A DNA stretch of 64,000 nucleotides from NCBI RefSeq assembly GCF_035989885.1, contig NZ_CP108519.1, positions 1 through 64,000 of the forward strand. Direction: 5' to 3'. Under the pieces are notes generated by a model. That model did no database searches. It was not told the origin of the DNA and worked only from the letters and a program-made list of their open reading frames with translations. This document shows positions 8,038 to 16,566 of this stretch, one piece after another (position 1 is the stretch's first letter; every line of letters begins with the position of its first letter). The translations under genes and the position numbers were made by a program. This DNA comes from Streptomyces sp. NBC_01232 (GTDB lineage Bacteria > Actinomycetota > Actinomycetes > Streptomycetales > Streptomycetaceae).

Positions 8038-8234
8038 TCAGTAGTCCGGACCGTCGGGGCCCTCTGCGTCGACGTCCCCGTCGCTCGCCGGACCGTCGCC
8101 CTCTCGTCGGAGTTGTAGCGCTCGTTGTACTTGCGCAGGTATCGCCGCTCCGAGGCTTCGTCCCAGATGGTTTTGGACGGGACCGCCCGCGTACCTTCTG
8201 GAACCCGGATAAGCTCCCCATATCCGGGCTCCAT
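8038..8234 (-). pseudogene. Possible small gene broken by a frameshift
   Basis: From 8234 one frame reads MEPGYGELIRVPEGTRAVPS then TIWDEASERRYLRKYNERYN, which looks coding. A different frame then reads EGDGPASDGDVDAEGPDGPDY in pieces (EGDGPASDGDVD, AEGPDGPDY) to a stop at 8038. Joining the two would need a single indel near 8105. Either the gene is decayed, or there is a sequence error, or the first frame reads on into the gene at 7919. Family unknown. Confidence 0.3.
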
Positions 8235-8267
8235 CGGAGCGTGTAAATCCGGTGAACGGGGCGGATC

Positions 8268-9317
8268 ATGTCAGACAGTCAGAAGACGGTTGAACCGGTC
8301 GTCATCCCGGCGGTGCCGGCCCGGCCGGAGGCGTACGACCCCGCGACCCGGGCCGCGCTGGATCACATCGACCGCCAGGCCGTGCGCGCCGTGGCCGACG
8401 GCCGCCCGGAGTCCACCCGCGACGCCTACACCCAGGACTGGACGAGCTGGAGCAAGTTCTGTGCCGCCTCCGGCGTGCCGGTCCTCGCCGTCACCCCCGG
8501 CACCCTGGTGATGTTCGTCGAGTGGCTGTGGACCCAGCCCGGCGGACGCAAGGGGACCTGCACCGCTCCGTCCACCATCGACCGGCGGATCTCCGGCACC
8601 GTGGTGACCGCCCGCGCCGAGCACGGCGTGCGGCTGGAGGACGGCGTCGCCCGCCTCGCCCGCAACCGCCTCAAGCAGCTGGTGAAGGAGATGGAGGAAC
8701 AGGGCGAGACCCGCGGCCGGGGCCAGGCGCCGCCGCTGCTCGTCGATCACCTGGTGAAGATCAGCGCCGCCTGCCCGGACAACCTCCGGGGCATCCGCGA
8801 CCGCGCCCTGGTTCTCATGCACTTCGCCGTCGCCGGCCGCCGCCACGAACTCGCCTTCAACCGGGTCCGCGACTACGCCGAGACCCCCGGCGGCATCCAG
8901 GCGGACCTGCGCGTCTCCAAGGTCCGCCCCCGCGTCGTCCCGGTCCCCTACGGGAGCCGCCCCTCCATCTGCCCGGTCCGCGCCTGGCAGACGTGGAAGG
9001 AGGCCGCCGGCCTCACCGACCCGGACGGCTACGCCTGGCGCCGCCTGCACAACCGCTGGCACACCCTCCTGGAGGGCGGCCTCCAGCCCGAGTCCATCGG
9101 CGACATCGTCACCCGCGCCGGCCAGCGCGCCGGAATCGACATCCGCTTCACCGGCCACAGCCCCCGCCGCGGCCTCGCCACGTCCTCCCGCCTCAAGGGC
9201 CACGACCAGATCGTCATCGCCAAACAGGGCGGATGGGCCCCCCACTCCAAGGTCCTCGCCGGCTACCTCGAAGTCGTCGACCAGTGGGAGGACAACGCCC
9301 TGCTGGGGGTGCTGTAA
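8268..9317 (+). CDS. Tyrosine recombinase / site-specific integrase
   Basis: A 349-residue phage-integrase-family protein cutting and rejoining DNA through a tyrosine-3'-phosphate intermediate. The N-terminal SAM-like core-binding domain (about 45-150: STRDAYTQDWTSWSKFCAAS) precedes the catalytic domain (about 160-349). Visible catalytic residues: Arg in VAGRRHELAF (about 190), the His-x-x-Arg box in TGHSPRRGLAT (about 296), the His/Trp position as GGWAP (about 322) and Tyr in AGYLEVVDQW (about 331). All are present, so it may be active. No att site or excisionase is adjacent. It is similar in type to the recombinases at 12501 and 22189 but not a close copy. Confidence 0.88.
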   Translation: MSDSQKTVEPVVIPAVPARPEAYDPATRAALDHIDRQAVRAVADGRPESTRDAYTQDWTSWSKFCAASGVPVLAVTPGTLVMFVEWLWTQPGGRKGTCTAPSTIDRRISGTVVTARAEHGVRLEDGVARLARNRLKQLVKEMEEQGETRGRGQAPPLLVDHLVKISAACPDNLRGIRDRALVLMHFAVAGRRHELAFNRVRDYAETPGGIQADLRVSKVRPRVVPVPYGSRPSICPVRAWQTWKEAAGLTDPDGYAWRRLHNRWHTLLEGGLQPESIGDIVTRAGQRAGIDIRFTGHSPRRGLATSSRLKGHDQIVIAKQGGWAPHSKVLAGYLEVVDQWEDNALLGVL

Positions 9318-9366
9318 ACGGGGTGGCTGCACCGAGGCGCTTCCACAGCCGGCCTGTCACCAACGG

Positions 9367-11391
9367 TCACGATGCGCTGACCCAACCGGTGGCCGCGTCC
9401 AACGCGTACACCTTCTTGTCCTGGCTGCCGATGTAGACGGTGCCGTCCACGACTGTCGGCGACGAATTGACCCGGCCCTCGGTGGCGTACGTCCAGCGGG
9501 CGGTCCCAGTCGCCGCATCGAGCGCGTACACCTTCTTGTCCTGGCTGCCGATGTAGACGGTGCCGTCCACGACCGTCGGCGACGAGAAGACCCAGCCCCC
9601 GGTGGCGTACGTCCAGCGGGCGGTCCCAGTCGCCGCATCGAGCGCGTACACCTTCTTGTCCTGGCTGCCGATGTAGACGGTGCCGTCCACGACCGTCGGT
9701 GACGAAAACACCTTGTCGCCGATGGGATACGTCCAGCGGGCGGTGCCGTTGGCCGCATCAAGGGCGTCCACCTTGTCCCAGCTGCAGATGTAGACGGTGC
9801 CGTCCACGACCGTCGGCGACGAGAGGACCCCGCCGGTGGCGTACGTCCAGCGGGCGGTGCCGTTGGCCGCATCAAGGGCGTCCACCTTGTCCCAGCTGCA
9901 GATGTAGACGGTGCCGTCCACGACCGTCGGCGACGAGGAGAACTGATTGCTCGTGCTGTGTGTCCAGCGGGGGGCGCCGGTGGCCGCGTCCAACGCGTAC
10001 AGCTTCTTGCCGCCCTTGATGTAGACGGTGCCGTCCACGACCGTCGGCGACGAGGAGAACTGATTGCTCGTGCTGTGTGTCCAGCGGGGGGCGCCGGTGG
10101 CCGCGTCCAGCGCGTACACGTTCCTGTCCCAGCCGCCGACGTAGGCGGTGCCGTCCACGACCGTCGGCGAGGCGACCCAGTGGCCGGTGGTGTACATCCA
10201 GCGGGTGGTCCCAGTCGCCGCATCGAGCGCGTACACGTTCTGGTCCTGGCTGCCGATGTAGACGGTGCCGTCCACGACCGTCGGCTCCGAGTCCACCTTG
10301 CCGTCGGCGGTGTGTGTCCAGCGTGGGATGCCGGTGGCCGCGTCCAACGCGCACAACTTGTTGCCGCTGCTGATGTAGACGAAGCCGTTAACGACCTTCG
10401 GTCCAAACCAGATCACGTCGTCGGTGGTGTACGTCCAGGAAGGGCGGGAAGCCGTCGAAATGGCGGGTCGGACCACTGGCGGCCAGAGAACGCCGGTGGC
10501 GGTGACGGTTGTGGCGCTGGCAAGCCAGTCCCGGAAAGTCGGCGGTGGTCCAATCGGCGGGGGTCCAGGGGGCTTGAACGCGGTTGGCTGGCTGAGGCGG
10601 TCACGGACGTCGGCGGCACTGGCGGGCCGTTCCTCCGGCTCTTTGGCAAGGAGTTCAGCCAGCAAGGCGTCGAGGCGGGGCGCCAGGCCGGGTCGGTAGG
10701 AAGAAGCAGGTGCAGGTGGGGTGTTCACGTGGGCGTACATCACAGCGGCCGTGGCAAGGTCACCGAACGGCGTGCGGCCGGTCAGCAGCTCGTACAGCAC
10801 GCAGCCGAGCGCATACAGGTCCCCGCGGGTATCGCTGACCCTACCCATGAGCCGCTCGGGCGGCATGTAGGCGACCGTGCCGGCGGTGCGGCTGGTGGTG
10901 GTCAAGGTGGAGGCGTAGCGGGCGAGTCCGAAGTCGAGGATCTTCACGGTGCCCGCCGGGGTGAGCATCAGGTTGGCGGGCTTGAGGTCACGGTGCAGGA
11001 TCCGGGCGGTGTGTGCGGCGTGGAGTGCGTCGGCGGCCTGTGCGGTCCACACCAGGGCGTCCGCGACCGGCGGCAGGCCGTGTTGCAGCACAACGCCTAG
11101 ATCTCGCCCGGGAACGTTCTCCATCACCAGGTAGAGCGTGCCGTCGCCGTCCCGCCCGAGATCGTGGACGGTCACGATCCCCGGATGGCTCAGCCCCCCC
11201 GCCGTGCGGGCCTCTCGGAAGAACCGCCTCTCGTCCTCGGCCGTCCCTCGATGGGCCTGGAGCAGTTTGACCGCCACCGCACGCTCCAGCACATTGTCGC
11301 GGGCCGCCCATACCTCCCCCATCCCGCCCCGGCCCAGCAACCGCTCCAGCTCATACCTGCCCGCGATCACGCGCTGGCCCACCAACTCCAC
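9367..11391 (-). CDS. Ser/Thr protein kinase with C-terminal PQQ-like beta-propeller
   Basis: An actinobacterial Hanks-type kinase fused to a repeat domain. Kinase domain: glycine loop LLGRGGMGEVW, lysine in VAVKLL, catalytic loop HRDLKPANLM, DFGLA and a GTVAYMPPERL activation segment. After a Pro-rich linker come nine repeats of about 39 residues with the consensus SPTVVDGTVYIGSQDKKVYA followed by LDAATG and RWTY, typical of PQQ-like propeller blades. There is no transmembrane helix, so sensing is probably cytosolic. The start is uncertain: GTG at 11391 follows GGGGGGAG and sits just before the kinase fold, while an in-frame ATG at 11601 would add 70 poorly conserved residues. A second kinase of the same architecture lies at 19271. 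Confidence 0.85.
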   Translation of the reverse strand: MELVGQRVIAGRYELERLLGRGGMGEVWAARDNVLERAVAVKLLQAHRGTAEDERRFFREARTAGGLSHPGIVTVHDLGRDGDGTLYLVMENVPGRDLGVVLQHGLPPVADALVWTAQAADALHAAHTARILHRDLKPANLMLTPAGTVKILDFGLARYASTLTTTSRTAGTVAYMPPERLMGRVSDTRGDLYALGCVLYELLTGRTPFGDLATAAVMYAHVNTPPAPASSYRPGLAPRLDALLAELLAKEPEERPASAADVRDRLSQPTAFKPPGPPPIGPPPTFRDWLASATTVTATGVLWPPVVRPAISTASRPSWTYTTDDVIWFGPKVVNGFVYISSGNKLCALDAATGIPRWTHTADGKVDSEPTVVDGTVYIGSQDQNVYALDAATGTTRWMYTTGHWVASPTVVDGTAYVGGWDRNVYALDAATGAPRWTHSTSNQFSSSPTVVDGTVYIKGGKKLYALDAATGAPRWTHSTSNQFSSSPTVVDGTVYICSWDKVDALDAANGTARWTYATGGVLSSPTVVDGTVYICSWDKVDALDAANGTARWTYPIGDKVFSSPTVVDGTVYIGSQDKKVYALDAATGTARWTYATGGWVFSSPTVVDGTVYIGSQDKKVYALDAATGTARWTYATEGRVNSSPTVVDGTVYIGSQDKKVYALDAATGWVSAS

Positions 11392-11527
11392 CAACTCCCC
11401 CCGCAACTGCGCGCAGTGTAGGACAGTCCTGCGTGCTCCCGAGGCCGGTCCGTGACGATCCGCTCGGTCGAACAGGCCAAGCTGCCTACCAATCGCCTCC
11501 GCCAGGTCAGCGCGGTCAGTGGGTCTT

Positions 11528-12160
11528 TCACGCCTCGTCGATGCCCGGACCACGGCCGCTATCTCGGCAATGCAGCGGTCTCCGGTCCGCCGGACGCGCA
11601 CCGCTCACATATGCGGGAACCACACGCCACAAACAGCGGTACGGAAAAGCGGCGTGACGGACACTCAGGGGCAGAGCATGGTGAACATGCAGCACCCGGT
11701 TGTCCACCAGCCACACCACCGCCCGGTCGAACAACGCCCGCGGCCCCTCCAACGACGCCCACACCCGCGCCGCCAGGAACGCGCGGACCTCGTCCTCGGC
11801 GGCCGGGAACTCGCGGTAGCCATAAGCGTCCCGGATCTCCCACGCGTGCTCGTACCGGTTCTGCCGCCAGGCCCCGTACCCGGCGAACTCGCCCGGCTCG
11901 ACGTCGAGCTGCTCGGCCGCGAACCGCACCACCGCGGCCGGCACGACGGCCAGGTCCTCGGTCGGGAACACCCCGAGCATCCGGACACAGCCCCACTGCA
12001 CCGCCCACCCCAGCCGGTTCGCCGGGGCCCGCTTCGCGCGGGCCAGTGTGAGCGCCTGTGGGTCCAGGCGGAAGAACTGCTCCAGCTCACCTGGCGAGGG
12101 CGCGGCAGCGAACCGGCCGAAGCGGGAGACCTGATCATCAGAGAGGAAATCAACTGGCAT
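11528..12160 (-). pseudogene. tnpA: Tn3-family transposase, N-terminal fragment
   Basis: MPVDFLSDDQVSRFGRFAAA through FDRAVVWLVDNRVL is the N-terminal (DUF4158) part of Tn3-type TnpA, about 157 residues of a protein normally near 1,000. After about 11690 the frame continues only into unrelated sequence (HVHHALPLSV...) to a stop at 11528, so the DDE catalytic core is absent and the gene is dead. A Tn3-type resolvase with a res-like site occurs at 17950-18709 in the same orientation. This suggests the two were once neighbours, now separated by the inserted 12.5-17.9 kb genes. Confidence 0.8.
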
Positions 12161-12270
12161 GACCCGGACCGTAGGACCGCTGAACAGCGGAAACAGGGCG
12201 AGTCATCGAACCGGAATCAAGATCGGCCAGATGTCGCTACTGGCCGTTCCGATCCTCCTACCGACGCCAA

Positions 12271-12285
12271 TCGCATCGGATGCGA
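12271..12285. repeat. Palindromic operator-like site 1
   Basis: TCGCATCGGATGCGA, a perfect 7-bp dyad around a single central base, 216 bp before the recombinase start. Confidence 0.5.
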
Positions 12286-12445
12286 ATAGGCGACAGCAGT
12301 CCTGGGACTCGCCGACCGCTGGCCGTTGCCAGGTCTGCCAGGGACGTTGCACCTGGCTGCTCTTGGGTTCACGGTAGCGGCTTGGTCGACCCCGCGCCGA
12401 GCCCTTCACTCCATCGAGCGATTGAGCTGGGAAAACGCCATCGGC

Positions 12446-12460
12446 TCGCATCAGATGCGA
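12446..12460. repeat. Palindromic operator-like site 2
   Basis: TCGCATCAGATGCGA, the same dyad as site 1 with a different central base, 41 bp before the recombinase start and so positioned to control its promoter. Confidence 0.5.
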
Positions 12461-12500
12461 AAAACTCGCGTCCAATGCGATCGACGGAGAGTGATGGCGG

Positions 12501-13619
12501 ATGGGTCAGGACGGCCTCGCACCGGGGTCTGCGCGCCTCCACCTGGTCGACGGCCTGCCGTTGCTACGGCCGGACGAGCAGGTCTTCGAGGCGATGCTCC
12601 AGGGCTGGCGAAACCAGCAGCTCGCGCGGAACCTGTCGCCCGGGTACATCTCCGACCAGGAGCGTACGGTCCGGTCCTTCACCCGGCATACCGATGTCCT
12701 GCCGTGGCAGTGGAAGCCGCAGCACGTCGACGAGTGGTCGGCGGACCTCCGCTCGGTCCACGGCTGCGTCCGGTCCACGCTCCGCAACTACCAGGGATCG
12801 GTGCGGCAGTTCTGCGATTTCCTGACCAACCCGGCCTACGGTTGGGCGGAGGAGTGCCTGCGCCTATTCGGCACCCACCCGGTCCAGGTGGTCCACGAGT
12901 GGAATGCGGCGGTGCACGCGGACGAGGCTGAGGGCGAGCCGGAACGCAGGGCCTTTACCAAGCCCGAGCTGGAGGCGTTCTTCGACCACGCCGACGACCA
13001 GGTCCTGCGGGTTCGCGGCAAGGGCCGCAAGGGCTGGCTGCCGGCCTTCCGCGACGCGGCCCTGTTCAAGACCGCCTACGGCTACGGGCTGCGGCGCAAC
13101 GAGACCCGCATGCTCGACCTCACCGACTTCGGCCGCAACCCCGAAGGGCGGGAGTTCGGCGAGTACGGCACCCTCCAGGTCCGCTACGGCAAGGCGAAGA
13201 AGGGCTCGCCGCCCAAGCGCCGCAGCGTTTTGACCGTCTGGCGGTGGACACCCGACACCGTCGACGAGTGGATCAGCGAGGTTCGGCCCGGCATGCGGCA
13301 TGCCACCGGCCCCGCTCTCTGGCCCTCCGAACGGGGGCCGCGGGTCGGGCTCCAGCGCCTGGACTCCCGCTTCGCCGCCTACCGTGACGCCCTCGGCCTC
13401 GACCCAGCCCTGGAGTTCCACTCCCTGCGCAGGTCCTACATCACCCACCTGATCGAAGCCGGCTTCGACCCGCTGTTCGTCCAGCACCAGGTAGGCCACG
13501 ACCACGCGTCCACCACCGCGATCTACACCTGTGTGTCCTCCGACTTCCGCACGCGCACCCTGCGCCGCGTCCTGGACGCGACCGTCGAGGCCGCTCTGCG
13601 GCCGGAGAGGATCTCCTGA
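12501..13619 (+). CDS. Tyrosine recombinase, first gene of a recombinase/HTH/zinc-ribbon operon
   Basis: A 372-residue integrase-family protein. The N-terminal core-binding domain (about 25-150, GYISDQERTVRSFTRHTDVL) is followed by the catalytic domain (about 150-372) with Arg in YGLRRNETRML, the box FHSLRRSYITHL (His-x-x-Arg), VGHDHAST (second His) and Tyr in TAIYTCVSSDF. All catalytic positions are present. Its TGA overlaps the ATG of the HTH gene (TGATG at 13617), which in turn lies 3 bp before the third gene, so the three are one operon. Trios of this kind recur in actinobacterial mobile DNA. Two palindromes upstream suggest autoregulation. Confidence 0.88.
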   Translation: MGQDGLAPGSARLHLVDGLPLLRPDEQVFEAMLQGWRNQQLARNLSPGYISDQERTVRSFTRHTDVLPWQWKPQHVDEWSADLRSVHGCVRSTLRNYQGSVRQFCDFLTNPAYGWAEECLRLFGTHPVQVVHEWNAAVHADEAEGEPERRAFTKPELEAFFDHADDQVLRVRGKGRKGWLPAFRDAALFKTAYGYGLRRNETRMLDLTDFGRNPEGREFGEYGTLQVRYGKAKKGSPPKRRSVLTVWRWTPDTVDEWISEVRPGMRHATGPALWPSERGPRVGLQRLDSRFAAYRDALGLDPALEFHSLRRSYITHLIEAGFDPLFVQHQVGHDHASTTAIYTCVSSDFRTRTLRRVLDATVEAALRPERIS

Positions 13620-13942
13620 TGCCACGCCAGATCAGCTACCGGTGGCGCCTGCGCGAGCTGATGGCCGCGCGCGGCATGTTCACCGTCACCGAGCTGATGC
13701 CCCACCTGTCCGAGCGCGGCATCACCCTCTCCTCCTCACAGGTCCACCGCCTGGTCTCCGGCACCCCCGAACGGCTGTCGCTGCCGGTGCTGGCCGCGCT
13801 GTGCGACATCCTCGGCTGCACGCCCACCGACCTGATCGCCACCTCGGCCGAGAACCTGACAGCCCGGCGGGCGGTCGGTCAGGACGCGCCGATCGACCTG
13901 GCGGCCCGCCGACCCAAGCGGGTCAGGCTGACGGAGGACTGA
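13619..13942 (+). CDS. XRE-type helix-turn-helix regulator
   Basis: A 107-residue protein: MPRQISYRWRLRELMAARGM, then a clear HTH (FTVTELMPHLSERGITLSSS and QVHRLVSGTPERLSLPVLAA) of the lambda-repressor/XRE type that scans residues about 10-75, and a short basic tail (RRPKRVRLTED). It is translationally coupled to the recombinase upstream (TGATG). Its likely role is repression of the operon through the palindromes at 12271 and 12446, or architectural help for the recombinase; both are inference. Confidence 0.82.
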   Translation: MPRQISYRWRLRELMAARGMFTVTELMPHLSERGITLSSSQVHRLVSGTPERLSLPVLAALCDILGCTPTDLIATSAENLTARRAVGQDAPIDLAARRPKRVRLTED

Positions 13943-13945
13943 GCG

Positions 13946-15412
13946 GTGACGCCGGAGGAGTACGAACGCTGGCACATCCGCACGTGCTCGCGCTGCGGTC
14001 GGCGGGCGGCGAAGTCGGCCGAGTGGTCCGACGGGCCGATCTGCCGCACCTGCTACGAGCGCGCCATGCGGATCCGGGGCCACTGTCCGGGCTGCGGCAC
14101 CGACCGGCTGCTGCCCGGCCGCGATCCGGACGGTGTCCCGATCTGCCGCGACTGCGCGGGGATCACCCGGGACTTCTTCTGCGACCGCTGCGGATTCGAG
14201 GGGATGCTGCTCGGCGGCCGGCTCTGCGAACGCTGCACCCTGGCCGACAGGCTGGCCAGCCTCCTCGACGACGGCACCGGCCAGGTCCACCCGCAGCTGG
14301 CACCCCTCATGGACCTCCTCCTGGATCTCGACCGTCCGAAGAGCAGGCTGATCTGGCTCCGCCGCCCCAACGTCATCCAGCTCCTGCAGGGCCTGGCGAG
14401 CGGTCGAGTGCCGATCAGCCACGAAGGACTGCAGCACCAGGAACACTGGCGGACGGCCGCCCACCTGCGCGACCTGCTCGTGGAGAGCAACGTCCTGCCC
14501 TCAGCCGACCGGCGGCTCCTGCTCTACAAACGCTGGCTCGCCGAACGCCTGGCAACCGTCGATGACCCCGCACGGCACCAGCTCCTGCACCGATTCGCCA
14601 CCTGGCACCAACTGCGCCGCCTGCGAGCAAAGGCCGACGCCGGACCGCTCGGACGATCCCCCACCTCCGAGGCTCGGCAGCAGATCACCCAGGCCGACGC
14701 CTTCCTCACCTGGCTCGCAGCTCGCAACCGGACCCTCGACCAGTGCCAGCAGGCCGACCTCGACGCCTGGCACGCGGGCAACTACGCCACCCGCCGACCC
14801 GCCCAGCCCTTCCTGCGCTGGTGCATGGACAACGGCACCATGCCCCGACTCCTCCTGCCACCTCATGTGATCCAGCAGGACCAGGCCCCGATGCACCAGC
14901 ACCGCCGCCTTGCCGTCCTCCGCCACGTCCTGCACGACGAGGCCCTCTCGCTGCGAACCCGAACCGCGGCCGCACTCGTCCTGCTCTACGCCCAACCCGT
15001 CAGCCGCATCGTCCGGTTGACCACCGAGGACGTGGCCGATGATGGTGATGCTCTCACTATCCGGCTTGGAGACCCACCGTCGCCGCTGCCCGCACCCATC
15101 GCCGATCTCGTGCGCGCCTATCTCGCGGAACAGCCTCGCCTGGCCCGGGTCAGCAGCCGCAGCACCGCATGGCTGTTCCCCGGCCGGCAGCCCGGACATC
15201 CGATGGACCCCAGCAGCCTGCTCGACCAGCTCAGCGCCGCCGGGGTTCCCGCCCAGCGCGGCCGGGCCTCAGCAATTCGCCACTTGGTACTTCAAGCGCC
15301 CGCACCCGTTGTCGCCCGGGCTCTCGGCTACCACGACAAGACCACCACCCATCTGGTCACCCAGGGCGGAGGAACCTGGAGCCGATACGCCCCAGGCGAT
15401 CACCGAAAGTGA
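13946..15412 (+). CDS. Recombinase-like protein with N-terminal zinc ribbons
   Basis: A 488-residue protein with a GTG start preceded by GGAGG. The first 100 residues contain six CxxC pairs (CSRC, CRTC, CPGC, CRDC, CDRC, CERC), probably three zinc ribbons for DNA contact. Residues about 240-488 follow the layout of a tyrosine recombinase, with Arg in QPVSRIVRLT, an AIRHLV stretch in place of the HxxR box, LGYHDKTTTH and a final Tyr in WSRYAPGD. The His of the HxxR box appears replaced, so catalysis may be weak or lost. It probably works with the active recombinase encoded 3 bp upstream of the HTH gene. This family is typical of actinobacterial recombinase trios. Confidence 0.75.
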   Translation: MTPEEYERWHIRTCSRCGRRAAKSAEWSDGPICRTCYERAMRIRGHCPGCGTDRLLPGRDPDGVPICRDCAGITRDFFCDRCGFEGMLLGGRLCERCTLADRLASLLDDGTGQVHPQLAPLMDLLLDLDRPKSRLIWLRRPNVIQLLQGLASGRVPISHEGLQHQEHWRTAAHLRDLLVESNVLPSADRRLLLYKRWLAERLATVDDPARHQLLHRFATWHQLRRLRAKADAGPLGRSPTSEARQQITQADAFLTWLAARNRTLDQCQQADLDAWHAGNYATRRPAQPFLRWCMDNGTMPRLLLPPHVIQQDQAPMHQHRRLAVLRHVLHDEALSLRTRTAAALVLLYAQPVSRIVRLTTEDVADDGDALTIRLGDPPSPLPAPIADLVRAYLAEQPRLARVSSRSTAWLFPGRQPGHPMDPSSLLDQLSAAGVPAQRGRASAIRHLVLQAPAPVVARALGYHDKTTTHLVTQGGGTWSRYAPGDHRK

Positions 15413-15474
15413 GTCCCGACCGTGAACGCAAGCGGCCCCGGCTGTCCTCGCAGCACGCCCGCTACCTTCCTCCT

Positions 15475-16185
15475 ATGGAAAGGGCCACCATCCTGAGCAG
15501 CCTCGCCGCGAGCGGAACCGAGACCACCCCGCAGCGACTCACCGAACTTGCCGCCGTACTCGACATACCGGCCGCCGACCTTCTCGTTGTCGCAGGCCAG
15601 CCGGTGCCGGCGAAACTCCTTCCCCCGGAGCGCGACGCCGGGGTCATGAGGCAGTTCGCCTACCGCGTCAGTTACTGCGACCACTCGCAGCTCGCTGCGC
15701 TGGAGGCATTCGTCCGCTCACTGCCCCGCGTCGCCGCTTCAGAGCCATTCATGCAGCCGACGGGGCCGGGACGCCGTCCCGCCGAGACCAGGTTCGCCGC
15801 CGTGCTCGGCGCACTGATCCGCAATCGCGGCTTCGGCATCCGCGAACTGCCCTTCATTGGGCTGTCCCTCAGCACACTGCACGGGATGGTGTGGCGCTGG
15901 GACCCGAGTCCGCACCGTCAGCAGCAGCTGTCCGCCATTGCAGGTCCGCTCGGCTGGACCCTGCCCGATCTCTTCGCGGTCGCCGATGAGCCGTACTCAG
16001 AGGAACTCCGTCCGATGCTGCACTGCCGCCACCTCGGGCGGGTCTTCGCGGTAGCCGTCCCCTTGACTACCGCTCAGCTAATCGAGACCGCGGAGGAAGC
16101 GGATCGACTGAGCGTACGTGCGGACCACGGCGTATGGCAGCCCGTCTCGCAGGGCTTCGCCGAGGAGTGCCCCGACTTCCCCTGA
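15475..16185 (+). CDS. Protein with two XRE-like helix-turn-helix regions
   Basis: A 236-residue protein: an XRE-like HTH at residues 5-45 (LSSLAASGTETTPQRLTELA, AVLDIPAADLLVVAG) and a second similar unit at about 105-165 (LGALIRNRGFGIRELPFIG, LPDLFAVADEP). Both end in the 'DLLxVAG/DLFAVAD' helix seen in XRE repressors. An alternative GTG start at 15409 would overlap the stop of the recombinase-like gene (GTGA) and couple translation, but the added residues look non-coding. It is probably the fourth gene of the recombinase operon; the partner DNA is unknown. Confidence 0.6.
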   Translation: MERATILSSLAASGTETTPQRLTELAAVLDIPAADLLVVAGQPVPAKLLPPERDAGVMRQFAYRVSYCDHSQLAALEAFVRSLPRVAASEPFMQPTGPGRRPAETRFAAVLGALIRNRGFGIRELPFIGLSLSTLHGMVWRWDPSPHRQQQLSAIAGPLGWTLPDLFAVADEPYSEELRPMLHCRHLGRVFAVAVPLTTAQLIETAEEADRLSVRADHGVWQPVSQGFAEECPDFP

Positions 16186-16566
16186 CAGCAAAGGCTGCCT
16201 TGGCGCCTTCTGGCATGGTCGGACGCCTTCGCACGAGCTCACGCTGATTACTCAGCGCGAGAACCACTGGGGCTTGGCCGCGCATACACGACACCTGAAC
16301 ATGCGGGCCTACCAGTCCCGAGGGCCGCCTTGAACGCGTTGACCAGCCTCCTCGTGGGTCAGCTCGTAGCCCTCCTCGTGGTCGCCCAGCGACTCAGCGA
16401 CGGTCTCGCAAGCATGGCCAAGACGTTGGCACCCCAGGGCCGTCTGCACGGGGTCGGTGCGTTCCTGGGAGTGAGGTGCAGTGGTCTCGTGCGGGTCGCC
16501 TGGCGCAGCGTCCGTGCCATCAATGAGCCTGATGGACGGGGATCGCCATGAGATGAGGAGTGAGCT
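16186..16566. other. Intergenic region, possible gene relic on minus strand
   Basis: No complete gene. On the minus strand a frame without a start reads IRLIDGTDAAPGDPHETT and GDHEEGYELTHEEAGQR to a stop near 16310, which looks like the tail of a lost gene. Nothing else was identified. Confidence 0.35.

Larger units (their letters stand above)
12161..12500. promoter_or_regulatory. Regulatory region with two long palindromes
   Basis: No gene. Two copies of the 15-bp palindrome TCGCATC-N-GATGCGA (12271-12285 and 12446-12460) plus a half-site ATGCGA at 12475 lie upstream of the recombinase operon that starts at 12501. They are probably operators, perhaps for the HTH protein encoded second in that operon. 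Confidence 0.55.

Noticed and set aside
8271..9332. 353-codon minus-strand frame opposite the recombinase
   Set aside because: Antisense of a clear tyrosine recombinase with its catalytic residues; Gly/Ala-rich composition is a GC artefact.
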